Below are positions 23,347 through 30,784 of a DNA stretch of 37,207 bases, piece after piece. The notes under the pieces are model-generated. The model was not told the origin of the DNA, did no database searches, and saw nothing but the letters and a program-made list of their open reading frames with translations. Position 1 is the first letter of the stretch, and each line of letters starts with the position of its first letter. The translations under genes were made by a program, and so were the position numbers. The DNA lies in assembly GCA_018374635.1 (NCBI GenBank), contig JAHAEW010000030.1, positions 1 to 37,207 of the forward strand. Direction: 5' to 3'. Origin of the DNA: Clostridiales bacterium (GTDB taxonomy: Bacteria; Bacillota; Clostridia; Oscillospirales; Oscillospiraceae).

Positions 23347-24090
23347 TTACTTTGCCATAAAGCGGGAGAGGAATTCCCGGGTGCGCTCCTGCTTGGGATG
23401 GGCAAAGAGCTCCTGGGGCTGTCCCTCCTCGCAGATGACCCCTTCGGCCATGAACACCACATGGTTGCTCACATCCCGGGCAAAGGCCATCTCATGGGTG
23501 ACCACCAGCATGGTCATGCCCTCATCCGCCAGGTCCCGCATGACCGAGAGCACCTCGCCCACCATCTCAGGGTCCAGGGCGGAGGTGGGTTCGTCAAAGA
23601 GCAGGACTTCGGGCTCCATGGCCAGGGCGCGGGCAATGGCCACCCGCTGCTTCTGTCCGCCGGAGATCTGACGGGGCTTGGCATGGATGTAGGGGGCCAT
23701 CCCCACCTTCTCCAAATACTTCATGGCGTTTGCCCGGGCCTCCTCCCGGCTCTTCTTGAGCACCTTGGTCTGGCCCACCATGCAGTTCTCCAGCACGGTC
23801 ATATTGTTGAAAAGGTTGAAGGACTGGAACACCATGCCCACCTTGGTCCGGTAGGCGGGGGCGTCCACGCCCCGCCCGGCGATGTCCGTTCCGTGGAAGA
23901 GAATCTCTCCGGCGCTGGGCGTCTCCAGCAGGTTGATGCACCGCAGCAGGGTGGATTTGCCCGAACCGGAAGCGCCGATGATGCTGGTCACGTCGCCGGG
24001 GCGGACGGTAAAGTCGATGTCCCGGAGCACCTGATGGCTTCCAAAGGACTTGGAGAGGTGCTTGACCTCCAGAATGGCTTCCATACTCAT
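23347..24090 (-). CDS. Amino acid ABC transporter ATP-binding protein (probable lysine importer)
   Basis: 247 residues, typical of polar-amino-acid (PAAT/HAAT) ATPases. Walker A GASGSGKSTLL is at about residues 36-46. The Q-loop is VGMVFQSFNLFNNMTVLEN, the ABC signature ISGGQKQRVAIARALA, Walker B VLLFDEPTSALDPEMV, and the switch histidine is in VVTHEMAFARDV. The start ATG 24090 (MSMEAILEVKHL) has GGGGGAG 7 nt upstream and overlaps the end of the permease frame by a few bases of spacing. Last gene of the SBP-permease-ATPase operon under the lysine riboswitch, which supplies the substrate call; the sequence alone would only say polar amino acid. Confidence 0.93.
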   Translation of the reverse strand: MSMEAILEVKHLSKSFGSHQVLRDIDFTVRPGDVTSIIGASGSGKSTLLRCINLLETPSAGEILFHGTDIAGRGVDAPAYRTKVGMVFQSFNLFNNMTVLENCMVGQTKVLKKSREEARANAMKYLEKVGMAPYIHAKPRQISGGQKQRVAIARALAMEPEVLLFDEPTSALDPEMVGEVLSVMRDLADEGMTMLVVTHEMAFARDVSNHVVFMAEGVICEEGQPQELFAHPKQERTREFLSRFMAK

Positions 24091-24091
24091 A

Positions 24092-24967
24092 TCAGCGCTC
24101 CCCCCTGTTCCGTCCGGACTTGAGCTCCTGCTCCGTGCGCTCCCGCTTCTCCTTGCTCCGCTCGTCAAAGGGACTGCCCTTGGCCGGATGGTTGTAGGTG
24201 CCAGCGGTCATGGTGAGGGAGTCGGTCTGCACCAGTTCATAGTTGTCCGAGCCGTCCATGACCTTCTCCAGCCACCGCAGCAGGGCCGATGCGATCAGGG
24301 TCAGGGTCAGATAGCCGATCATCTCGATGGCAGCGGAGGGGAAGTATCTGGGGTTCACGCCGGTGATATACCGGTGGGCCGCAAAGAACTCGGTAAAGCC
24401 GATGATGAACATCACGGAGGTGTCCTTGATGTTGATGATAAAGTTATTGCCGATCTGGGGCAGGATATTGCGGAAGGCCTGGGGCAGGATCACATGGAGC
24501 ATGGTCTGCACATGGGTCATGCCGATGGCTTTGGCCCCCTCGGTCTGGCCGGGATCGATGGAGAGAATGCCGCCCCGCACCGACTCGGCCATATAGGCGC
24601 CCGTGTTGATGGACACGATCAGGATGGCCGCAGTCCAGATGTTATCGAAGCGCATGGCATTATTGGAGAAATAGGGCAGGCCGTAGTAGATGAATACCGC
24701 CTGAAGCACCATGGGCGTGCCCCGGAACACCTCCACATACACCCGCACCAGAATGCGCACCAGCCGCAGCAGCACCCGCTTGGGCATGGGATCATTGGGA
24801 CTGCAAGGAATCGTATTGAGAATGCCGCAGGCCAGACCTATGACGCAGCCGATCACCGTGGCGATGACGGCCAGAATAAGTGTGCTCTGAATGCCCCCCA
24901 GATAGGACTTCCAATAGGTCCCCCAGAGAAGGGCCATGTCCTGGCCCAGCTGCATAAAACGCTCCAT
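24092..24967 (-). CDS. Amino acid ABC transporter permease (probable lysine importer)
   Basis: 291 residues, HisM/GlnP family. About five membrane segments lie between residues 15 and 230. The ABC-coupling EAA region GGILSIDPGQTEGAKAIGMTHVQTMLHVILPQAFRNILPQ is complete, and FRGTPMVLQAVFIYYGLP is the family's usual second block. A hydrophilic C-terminal tail of about 55 residues (ending SGRNRGER) follows the last segment, longer than in enterobacterial homologues. Many permeases of this family act as homodimers, which would fit the presence of a single permease gene here. ATG 24967 starts 3 bp after the binding-protein stop codon, so the two are probably translationally coupled. Confidence 0.93.
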   Translation of the reverse strand: MERFMQLGQDMALLWGTYWKSYLGGIQSTLILAVIATVIGCVIGLACGILNTIPCSPNDPMPKRVLLRLVRILVRVYVEVFRGTPMVLQAVFIYYGLPYFSNNAMRFDNIWTAAILIVSINTGAYMAESVRGGILSIDPGQTEGAKAIGMTHVQTMLHVILPQAFRNILPQIGNNFIINIKDTSVMFIIGFTEFFAAHRYITGVNPRYFPSAAIEMIGYLTLTLIASALLRWLEKVMDGSDNYELVQTDSLTMTAGTYNHPAKGSPFDERSKEKRERTEQELKSGRNRGER

Positions 24968-24970
24968 ACA

Positions 24971-25870
24971 TCAAACCTCGGGCTGAATCGAAATCGCCTG
25001 ATCCATCAGGGTGTTGAAGTCATCCTCGCTCATGTTGGAGAGCACGCGGTTCATGGCCTCCAGCAGCTCGGTATTGCCCTTGACCACGGACATGCCGATG
25101 TTGACGTTTTCCGCCCGCTCCTCCTCGCTCTCAAACTGGAAGTCGCCCTCGGTGCCGGCGAAGTTGAGGACCACCAGGTTTTCGTCCTTGCTGGCGGCGG
25201 CGGTCGCGGTGGGCAGGTCGGTGCACACAAAGTCCACCGTACGGGTCTGAAGCTGCATCACCATGGCAGGTGCGGTCTCCGCGGCGGTCTGGATCTGAGC
25301 GTCGGGGATCTGGGGCAGGCAGGTATCGTACCAGATGGTACCGGTCTGAGCGGTGCACTTGCCGCCGGCCAGATCGGCAATGCCCTGCGCGGAAGCATAG
25401 GTGCTGTCCTTGGTGGTCAGGCAGACGATCTGCGCATAGTAGTAGGGGCCGGCCATATCCACCTGGGACATCCGCTCGGCGGTCATGGACTGGCCGGCGA
25501 TGGCCACGTCAATGGTGCCGCTCTGGAGGGCGGGGGTGAGGGAATCCCAGGCGGTGGAGACCACCTCCAGCTCCCAGCCGTTCTCCTCGCAGATCTTCTG
25601 GGCGATCATCACGTCATAGCCGTTGGCATAGCTGCCGGGGACGTTCTTGATGGGCACGGCGCCGTTGGAGTCGTCCATCTGGGTCCAGTTGTAGGGGGCG
25701 TAGGCGCACTCCATGCCCACCGTGAGGACGCCGTCCTCCACGCCGGAACCGGCGGCGCTTACGGGGGCAGAGCCCTGGGGCGCAGAGGGCTGGGCGGAAG
25801 TACCGCCGCAGGCGGTCAGGGTCAGCGCCAGCGCGGCGCTCAGGGACAGGGCGGTGACAGTCTTTCTCAT
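24971..25870 (-). CDS. Amino acid ABC transporter substrate-binding lipoprotein (probable lysine-binding)
   Basis: 299 residues. The signal peptide ends in the lipobox LTAC (cysteine about residue 21), so it is a lipid-anchored binding protein. A Ser/Ala/Gly linker leads to the SBP family 3 fold: DGVLTVGMECAYAPYNWTQ, GYDVMIAQKICEENGWELEV, and WDSLTPALQSGTIDVAIAGQSMTAERMSQVDMAGPYYYAQIVCLTTKD. It is the first gene of the operon; ATG 25870 has GGAGG about 8 nt upstream. The lysine riboswitch directly before it makes lysine (or a related basic amino acid) the most likely ligand. Confidence 0.94.
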   Translation of the reverse strand: MRKTVTALSLSAALALTLTACGGTSAQPSAPQGSAPVSAAGSGVEDGVLTVGMECAYAPYNWTQMDDSNGAVPIKNVPGSYANGYDVMIAQKICEENGWELEVVSTAWDSLTPALQSGTIDVAIAGQSMTAERMSQVDMAGPYYYAQIVCLTTKDSTYASAQGIADLAGGKCTAQTGTIWYDTCLPQIPDAQIQTAAETAPAMVMQLQTRTVDFVCTDLPTATAAASKDENLVVLNFAGTEGDFQFESEEERAENVNIGMSVVKGNTELLEAMNRVLSNMSEDDFNTLMDQAISIQPEV

Positions 25871-25912
25871 GTTTGGTTCCTCCAGTCAGTTTGTTTTGCG
25901 TCTTTTCCGGAT

Positions 25913-26203
25913 AAGAAAAAACGCCACGAACCTTCCTGGTGGAAGCGTTCATGGCGACAAAATGCATCAGACGGCGGGACCTATGATGCCCTCTTGTCTC
26001 AACGATAGCGCTCCACACAGATGATGTGGCAGTCCGTGAGATATTCTCCCGACGGCCCAGGCCACCGGCCCCCAGGCAAAGGTCCGGCCCTTCGGCGAAA
26101 CGCCCTTTCTCCGGCGGGGTGCTCTGCCCGTGGACGCCGGATACTCTTGCTGTTTCGCGCCTCTATCCTTGCAGCGGGGTCACCCCGCGACAATTGGTTC
26201 TTG
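25913..26203 (-). ncRNA. Lysine riboswitch (L-box) with intrinsic terminator
   Basis: On the minus strand the aptamer spans about 26173-25999. P1 pairs GATAG (about 26168) with CTATC (about 26006). Conserved blocks match known lysC leaders: GATAGAGGCGCGAA then GCAAGAGTATCC (J2/1 and turn regions), AGAAAGGGCG with TCGCCGAAGGG, then GGCCGTCGGGAG and GTGGAGCGCTATC. The expression platform ends in a perfect terminator, CGCCATGAAC-CTTCC type stem at 25956-25922 with an ACCA loop and then TTTTTTCTT. Lysine binding should favour termination, so the importer is made when lysine is scarce. The element was found by eye from its conserved blocks. Confidence 0.92.
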
Positions 26204-26209
26204 GGCTGT

Positions 26210-26238
26210 ATTTTACACCCCGGAATTGTCTCTGTCAA
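26210..26238 (-). promoter_or_regulatory. Promoter of the lysine riboswitch and ABC operon
   Basis: On the minus strand TTGACA (26238-26233), 17-bp spacer, TAAAAT (26215-26210), about 35 bp before the aptamer. Confidence 0.88.
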
Positions 26239-26616
26239 GCCCCTTTTTTCTCCTTTTTACACCCATTTCTCCATAAATCGGCATTTCTTGGTGCAATTTT
26301 GTGAAAGGCGCTCCTTTCTTTGTTACTCTAACGCATAACATTCCCGTTCTGCCCCGGTTTTTTGGCCATGTTGTCCACTCACAGCGGACGGCCGGGCGCA
26401 TGCGGGGCGCCGGGCCGCACCAGTTCCAGCCCTCCCTTCCCAGCCTGAAGGGAGGCAAATCCGCAACGGCTGCGGGCATGACTCTCCATAAAAAGCCCGC
26501 GTTTGGTGATGCCGGGTCTCGCAGTCTGTCCATTCCATGGAAACACCTTTTTTGAGCTGCCTCCAGCATCCCCCTCCTTCCCCGTTTCCATGCCCGGGGT
26601 GCGCCATGTTTTCCCA
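26239..26616. other. Intergenic stretch without a recognised gene
   Basis: This gap of about 380 bp separates the divergent lysine-importer and radical SAM promoters. Short frames exist on both strands but have no convincing ribosome binding site or family likeness. Visible structures are a CCTCCCTT/AAGGGAGG hairpin (about 26431-26455) and a CCGCA/TGCGG hairpin (about 26461-26475). No tRNA, tmRNA, SRP RNA or terminator is recognised; a small RNA here cannot be ruled out. Confidence 0.5.
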
Positions 26617-26645
26617 TTGACAAAACATTCGTTCGATGCTAATAT
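26617..26645 (+). promoter_or_regulatory. Promoter of the radical SAM / TIGR03915 pair
   Basis: TTGACA (26617-26622), 17-bp spacer, TAATAT (26640-26645). The spacer holds the LexA-like operator at 26623-26634. Confidence 0.88.
26623..26634. promoter_or_regulatory. LexA-like (SOS) operator
   Basis: AAAC-ATTC-GTTC, followed by G, fits the Gram-positive LexA box GAAC-N4-GTTC with one mismatch in the eight half-site bases. It lies wholly between the -35 and -10 boxes, where a bound repressor would block RNA polymerase. The proposed repair role of the two genes downstream agrees with SOS control. Confidence 0.55.
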
Positions 26646-26681
26646 GGTAGTACATCAGTTCTATTTTTGGAGGGAATTCCC

Positions 26682-27947
26682 GTGGAGCTTATGGACAAGC
26701 TGACCATCCTGGCCGATGCGGCCAAATACGACGCCGCCTGTACCTCCAGCGGGCTGGACCGGGGCGGCCGCCCTGGAACGCTGGGCAGCACGGTGGCGGC
26801 GGGCTGCTGTCACTCCTTCTCGGCGGACGGCCGGTGCATCTCCCTGCTCAAGGTACTCATGACCAACGTCTGCGCCTATGACTGCCAGTACTGTGTGAAC
26901 CGCCGCTCCAACGACGTACCCCGCGCCTCCTTTACGCCCCGGGAGCTGTGCGAGCTCACGGTGGGCTTTTACCGCCGCAATTACATTGAGGGGCTCTTTC
27001 TCTCCTCGGCCGTGCTCCGGGATGCGGACTATACCACCGAGCGCATGATTGAGACCCTCTCCCTGCTGCGGCGGGAGTACGGCTTTGGGGGGTATATCCA
27101 TGCCAAGGCCATCCCGGGAGCAGACCCGCTGCTCACCCACCGGCTGGGCCTGCTCTCCGACCGTCTCAGCGTCAACATCGAGCTTCCCTCGGAGCAGAGC
27201 CTTACCCTCTTGGCCCCGGACAAGGCCAAGACGGCCATCCTCTCCCCCATGGCCCAGATCCGGGACTCCATCGCCCACTCCCGGCGAGAGCTGACCCAGT
27301 ACCGGGGAGCGCCCCGGTTCGCGCCCGCCGGGCAGTCCACCCAAATGATCATCGGAGCCACCCCGGAGAGCGACCGGCACATCCTCTCCCTCACCCAGGG
27401 GCTGTATGACCGCTATCAGCTCAAGCGGGTCTTTTACTCGGCCTATATGCCCGTATCCAACAGCCGCCTCCTCCCCGCTCCTCAGAGCTTTCGCCCGCCG
27501 CTGCTGCGGGAGCACCGCCTCTACCAGGCCGACTGGCTGCTGCGCTTCTATCACTTCCGGGCCGAAGAGCTGCTGGACGAGGCCCATCCCAATCTGGACC
27601 CCAGGGTGGACCCCAAGTGCACCTGGGCTCTGCGGCACATGGACTTTTTCCCGGTCGAGGTCCGCACCGCCGACTATGAGGCTCTTCTCCGGGTGCCCGG
27701 TATCGGCGTGAAGAGCGCCCGGCGGATCCTGACCGCCCGGCGGGCGGGCCCCCTCTCCTTTGAGGGTTTGAAACGGCTGGGCGTGGTCCTGAAGCGGGCC
27801 CAGTATTTCCTCACCTGCGGAGGAAAGATGCTCGACGGCCTGCGGGTGCGGCCCGACCGGGTCCTGGGGCATCTGGCCGCCCAGGAGCGCCCTGCGCTGC
27901 TCCAGTCCATGCCGGAGCAGCTCTCCCTCTTTGACCCTGTCACATGA
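26682..27947 (+). CDS. Radical SAM protein, putative DNA modification/repair (TIGR03916-type)
   Basis: 421 residues. A radical SAM Fe-S cluster motif CAYDCQYC (CX3CX2C, C64/C68/C71) follows the typical LLKVLMTNVC. The N terminus KLTILADAAKYDAACTSSG and the C-terminal helix-hairpin-helix LLRVPGIGVKSARRIL (about residues 330-345) match the family named putative DNA modification/repair radical SAM protein (rSAM_link_UDG). The HhH element would bind DNA without sequence specificity. GTG 26682 is chosen: GGAGGG lies 7 nt upstream, while TTG 26667 falls inside the ribosome binding site and ATG 26691 is too far away. It forms a two-gene unit with the next gene, 18 bp away. The reaction and substrate are not known to me. 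Confidence 0.92.
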   Translation: MELMDKLTILADAAKYDAACTSSGLDRGGRPGTLGSTVAAGCCHSFSADGRCISLLKVLMTNVCAYDCQYCVNRRSNDVPRASFTPRELCELTVGFYRRNYIEGLFLSSAVLRDADYTTERMIETLSLLRREYGFGGYIHAKAIPGADPLLTHRLGLLSDRLSVNIELPSEQSLTLLAPDKAKTAILSPMAQIRDSIAHSRRELTQYRGAPRFAPAGQSTQMIIGATPESDRHILSLTQGLYDRYQLKRVFYSAYMPVSNSRLLPAPQSFRPPLLREHRLYQADWLLRFYHFRAEELLDEAHPNLDPRVDPKCTWALRHMDFFPVEVRTADYEALLRVPGIGVKSARRILTARRAGPLSFEGLKRLGVVLKRAQYFLTCGGKMLDGLRVRPDRVLGHLAAQERPALLQSMPEQLSLFDPVT

Positions 27948-27965
27948 TCTCTGGAGGTGTATGTC

Positions 27966-28769
27966 ATGTCCTGGACTCAGGTGTCCTATACCTATGACGG
28001 AAGCTTTTCCGGCTTCCTGACCTGTATCTATGAGAGCTACCGCCACAAAGAGGCCCCCGCCGCCTTTTCCACGCCGGAGGACCCCCGGATCTCCCTCTAC
28101 CCTGAGCGGCCGGTGGAAAGCGATCCAAGCAGGGCCCGGCAGGTCTATCTCTCTCTGGCCCGAAAAATCTCGCCCTCCGCCCGGGAGCTGGTCTCTCTCG
28201 GCTTCCTAACCTGCGCCGAGGAGCGGGAACTGCTGCTGTGGAATTTCATCTGGTACGGCTATGCCCGGGGGAGCGCCGCCGTGCGCGACCTGAGCGATTC
28301 CCGGGTGGCCGCGCTGGAAAAGGCGGTGCGCCATCTGCGCAACGAAGTCCATCTTTTCAAGGGCTTTCTCCGCTTCTCCGACCTGGACGGCGTCCTGGCC
28401 GGGGAGATCGAGCCCAAAAACCGGGTGCTTCCCCTGCTGCGTCCCCATTTCTGCGCCCGGTATCCGGAAGAGGATTTCCTCATTTACGACCGCACGCACC
28501 GGGAGGCCCTCTTTTACCAGAATGGCAGCTGGGCCATCCTGCCAATGGCGCAGTTCACGCCGGGGAAGGCCGGCGAAGAAGAGCGGGGCTACCGGGCCCT
28601 CTGGCGGCGGTTCTATGAGGCGGTCTCCATTGAGGGGCGGGAACACCCCCGCTGCCGTATGAGCCATATGCCAAAGCGCTATTGGAACACCATGACGGAG
28701 TTTCAGGAGGACTCGCCCATTCCGGCCGGCCGGCCGGTCTCTCCCCCGCCCCTCTCCCTGCCCACCTGA
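27966..28769 (+). CDS. TIGR03915/DUF4130 family putative DNA repair protein
   Basis: 267 residues. The N terminus YTYDGSFSGFLTCIYESYRHKE, the middle block RHLRNEVHLFKGFLRFSDLDGVLAGEIEPKNRVLPLLRPHF and FLIYDRTHREALFYQNG are those of the conserved partner of the TIGR03916 radical SAM protein. In other bacteria this domain is fused to a uracil-DNA-glycosylase-like domain, which is the basis for the repair label; no such domain is present here. The C terminus RCRMSHMPKRYWNTMTEFQED may be the UDG-linker region. GTG 27957 overlaps the GGAGG site, so ATG 27966 (8 nt after it) is taken. Its last bases meet a hairpin shared with the convergent phospholipase gene. Confidence 0.88.
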   Translation: MSWTQVSYTYDGSFSGFLTCIYESYRHKEAPAAFSTPEDPRISLYPERPVESDPSRARQVYLSLARKISPSARELVSLGFLTCAEERELLLWNFIWYGYARGSAAVRDLSDSRVAALEKAVRHLRNEVHLFKGFLRFSDLDGVLAGEIEPKNRVLPLLRPHFCARYPEEDFLIYDRTHREALFYQNGSWAILPMAQFTPGKAGEEERGYRALWRRFYEAVSIEGREHPRCRMSHMPKRYWNTMTEFQEDSPIPAGRPVSPPPLSLPT

Positions 28770-28783
28770 GCGGAAAAATACAG

Positions 28784-28814
28784 CGCCGCAGCACTTGTTC
28801 AAAGTGCTGCGGCG
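28784..28814. terminator. Hairpin between the TIGR03915 gene and the phospholipase C family gene
   Basis: 13-bp perfect stem CGCCGCAGCACTT / AAGTGCTGCGGCG with a 5-nt loop between convergent stop codons. On the minus strand a TATTTTT run follows a few bases later; the plus side lacks a U-run. Confidence 0.7.
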
Positions 28815-28824
28815 TGTTCCGCAC

Positions 28825-29643
28825 CTATGGCTCGGACCGGTCTTCCCCCATGGAGCGGCCGTTAAAATCCCGGTGGAACCAGAAGGAGAGCCTCCCTCCA
28901 TTCCGGACATAGCGCTGGAATTCCAGCCATTTCTCCGCGGCGGTTCCGCTCTCCTCTTGCAGGATGCCGATCAGCGCGCGGCAGAACGTCTCCCGCTCGG
29001 GCAGATAAGAGGACGGGAGGATCACCCCCCGCAGACTCCGGCAGGCGGGAAGAAGGGCCACCATCCGGTTGACCGTCACGCCCAGCCGGGTCCCATGCCC
29101 CCGGGCAAAGAGCAGACTGTCCCGCCGCATGGCGGCGTATCCCCTGCGCAGCTCGTCCGCACCGGCCCATAGATAGGCCCGTTCCCCCGCGGCAAAGACC
29201 GCCTCCTCCCGAACGGGGGGAAGATAGACCTGTCCCCGGGCGGACAGACCGCGGTTCTCCATCAAAGCGCGGTCCAGCTCGGCCTCCATAGCCAGGTGGG
29301 CCACCGTGCTCTCCGCCACCCGGGCATTCACATAGGGGTGACAGGCCGCATCGAGCGCAAAGTGGCACAGAAAGCCGGCGGCATATCCCTCGGCCTGGGG
29401 CACGCCGTTCCCCAGCGCCCGGGCCAGCCGGGCAAACACGGGGGCCGCGCTCTCATGGTGCATCTCCAGGCCCTCCCGGCGGGCTGCGTTGGGCAGCGCG
29501 GGGCGGTAAAAAAAGAGCGGGTCGGGTCCCAGGCAGCCCAGATTGAAGGCCTCCCGCTGGGCCCGGATGGGCGCGGCAGCCTCTTCCGGCAGCTGTTTGA
29601 GCATTTTTGCGCCAAAAATCAGATGTGCAAAATAGTTTGGCAT
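28825..29643 (-). CDS. Zinc-dependent phospholipase C family protein
   Basis: 272 residues. The N terminus MPNYFAHLIFGAKMLKQLPE, then NLGCLGPDPLFFYRP (about residues 36-50), MHHESAAPVFARLA and GFLCHFALDAACHPYVNARV (about 95-115) are the histidine/aspartate-rich segments of the zinc-dependent PLC fold (PF00882 group). No signal peptide is seen, so it appears to be cytoplasmic, unlike secreted clostridial alpha-toxins, and no membrane-binding C2 domain is present. Its substrate is unknown. ATG 29643 is preferred to the upstream start because GGAAGGA lies about 9 nt before it and it gives the family N terminus. The gap to the XRE gene upstream is 87 bp. Confidence 0.85.
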   Translation of the reverse strand: MPNYFAHLIFGAKMLKQLPEEAAAPIRAQREAFNLGCLGPDPLFFYRPALPNAARREGLEMHHESAAPVFARLARALGNGVPQAEGYAAGFLCHFALDAACHPYVNARVAESTVAHLAMEAELDRALMENRGLSARGQVYLPPVREEAVFAAGERAYLWAGADELRRGYAAMRRDSLLFARGHGTRLGVTVNRMVALLPACRSLRGVILPSSYLPERETFCRALIGILQEESGTAAEKWLEFQRYVRNGGRLSFWFHRDFNGRSMGEDRSEP

Positions 29644-29730
29644 GGAGCATCCGTCCTTCCAGGCTGGCTTGTCTCTGTTCCCTAGCATAGCACAATCTCC
29701 GCCGCCGGGAAAGGGAAAATCTCCACCCGT

Positions 29731-29949
29731 TTATGCGGGTGGATAGGGTTCTTTTTGGTTGGTTAGCCCCAGGATATAGTCCACACTAGTGCCATAGAAT
29801 CTGGCCAGCTGGATCAGCACCGGCGCCGGGACATTGAGCTTCCCCAGCTCATAGTCGGAATAAGTCGTCTGGTGCAGGTGGAGCAGGGCCGCCATCTCTT
29901 TTTGCTTTAAATCGGCGTCCTCCCGGAGCGCGCGAATGCGCGAATACAT
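29731..29949 (-). CDS. Small XRE-family transcriptional regulator
   Basis: 72 residues, a single helix-turn-helix domain (HTH_3). RIRALREDADLKQKEMAALL starts the domain, LHQTTYSDYELGKLNVPAPVL holds helices 2-3, and YGTSVDYILGLT is the family's usual end. There is no sensor or oligomerisation domain beyond it. In-frame GTG 29958, ATG 29955 and ATG 29949 compete; ATG 29949 has GAGG at the right distance and starts MYSRIRALRE as in homologues. It is divergent from the stalk/NPCBM-like gene, and two 19-bp operator copies lie between them, so it probably represses that gene and itself. Confidence 0.9.
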   Translation of the reverse strand: MYSRIRALREDADLKQKEMAALLHLHQTTYSDYELGKLNVPAPVLIQLARFYGTSVDYILGLTNQKEPYPPA

Positions 29950-29976
29950 ATCCATCACCTCGATGGATAGTATGAT

Positions 29977-30020
29977 TTAAGGGAATATCCCTTATTGACT
30001 TTTAAGTGATATTCCCTTAA
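29977..30020. promoter_or_regulatory. Paired inverted operators between the XRE gene and the stalk-protein gene
   Basis: Copy 1 (29977-29995) and copy 2 (30002-30020) are opposite-facing versions of one near-palindromic 19-mer, identical at 17 of 19 positions, core AAGGGAATATCCCTT. Copy 2 overlaps the spacer and -10 box of the plus-strand promoter. They are likely sites for the XRE protein. Confidence 0.75.
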
Positions 30021-30023
30021 AAT
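29995..30023 (+). promoter_or_regulatory. Promoter of the stalk/NPCBM-like gene
   Basis: TTGACT (29995-30000), 17-bp spacer, TAAAAT (30018-30023); operator copy 2 covers the spacer and the first bases of the -10 box. No clear promoter for the XRE gene was found on the other strand. Confidence 0.75.
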
Positions 30024-30072
30024 AAGCTTAAGAAACACTCTGCACAACCTATTTTAAAAAGGAGGCCCTTCT

Positions 30073-30762
30073 ATGAAACCATTCTTTTGGAGGCGCCGGG
30101 CCGGAGCCCTGGCACTCTGTACCGCCCTGCTGGGCGGGACCGCTGCTCTGGCCGCAGGCGTCACCTACCAAACCATTCGGGTCCAGTACAGCGGCATCCA
30201 AATGGTGGTGGACGGTGTGCCCGTTACCCCCAAAGATGCCAACGGGGTGGAGATTGAGCCGTTTGTCTACAACGGCACCACCTACCTGCCCGTCCGGGCC
30301 GTAGGCGAGGCCATCGGCAAGCCCGTCACCTGGGACGGCAAGACCCAGACTGTCTATATCGGGGAGGCACCGGGTCAGGCTCTCTACCTCCTGGATCTGT
30401 GTCCCCCCTATCAAACGGACCAATATGAGGCCCCCGCCACTTTTACGATGGGCGGGAACACATATGCGCATGGCTTTACTTTAAAAATGGATGGGTATGC
30501 TCTGTTCAATCTAAATGGCCAATATCAAGTTCTGGAACTCGATGTTGGCCATATCAAAGGTAACACATGTGATACCAATGTCAATATATACCTGGACGGT
30601 ACGCTTACTCAGAACCTTTCTTTCAAAGCCGAAGATCTTCCCAGACATGTTTCAATCCCGCTCAACGGTGCACTACAATTAAAAATAGAACGCACGCTTC
30701 CCGATGGGGTCTTGGGGAACACATCCCTCTACGGCTTCGCCAACGCTAAGCTGATCCGCTGA
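30073..30762 (+). CDS. Secreted protein with stalk (copper amine oxidase N-terminal-like) and NPCBM-like domains
   Basis: 229 residues. A signal peptide (RRRAGALALCTALLGGTAALAA, cut about residue 28) sends it out of the cell. Residues 30-97 form a stalk domain: VVDGVPVTPKDANG, FVYNGTTYLPVRAVGEAIGK and VTWDGKTQTVYIG. Residues 100-229 resemble the NPCBM/NEW2 carbohydrate-binding fold, with YAHGFTLKMDGYALFNLNG, LELDVGHI, VNIYLDGTL and a jelly-roll end. There is no anchor or enzymatic domain. ATG 30073 follows AGGAGG by 7 nt. Codon use changes to clearly AT-richer from about 30440 to 30700, while the first half is as GC-rich as the neighbours. Likely under control of the adjacent XRE protein. Binding to glycan or cell wall is inferred. 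Confidence 0.8.
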   Translation: MKPFFWRRRAGALALCTALLGGTAALAAGVTYQTIRVQYSGIQMVVDGVPVTPKDANGVEIEPFVYNGTTYLPVRAVGEAIGKPVTWDGKTQTVYIGEAPGQALYLLDLCPPYQTDQYEAPATFTMGGNTYAHGFTLKMDGYALFNLNGQYQVLELDVGHIKGNTCDTNVNIYLDGTLTQNLSFKAEDLPRHVSIPLNGALQLKIERTLPDGVLGNTSLYGFANAKLIR

Positions 30763-30784
30763 CCGGCCCCGCCCGACTAGAACG

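Noticed and set aside
25999..26238. 79-codon minus-strand frame upstream of the lysine-importer genes
   Set aside because: It lies over the riboswitch aptamer and promoter and has no ribosome binding site; the conserved RNA explains the sequence.
26213..26623. Minus-strand frame of 136 codons between the lysine and radical SAM operons
   Set aside because: No start signal, no family likeness, and it overlaps two divergent promoters.
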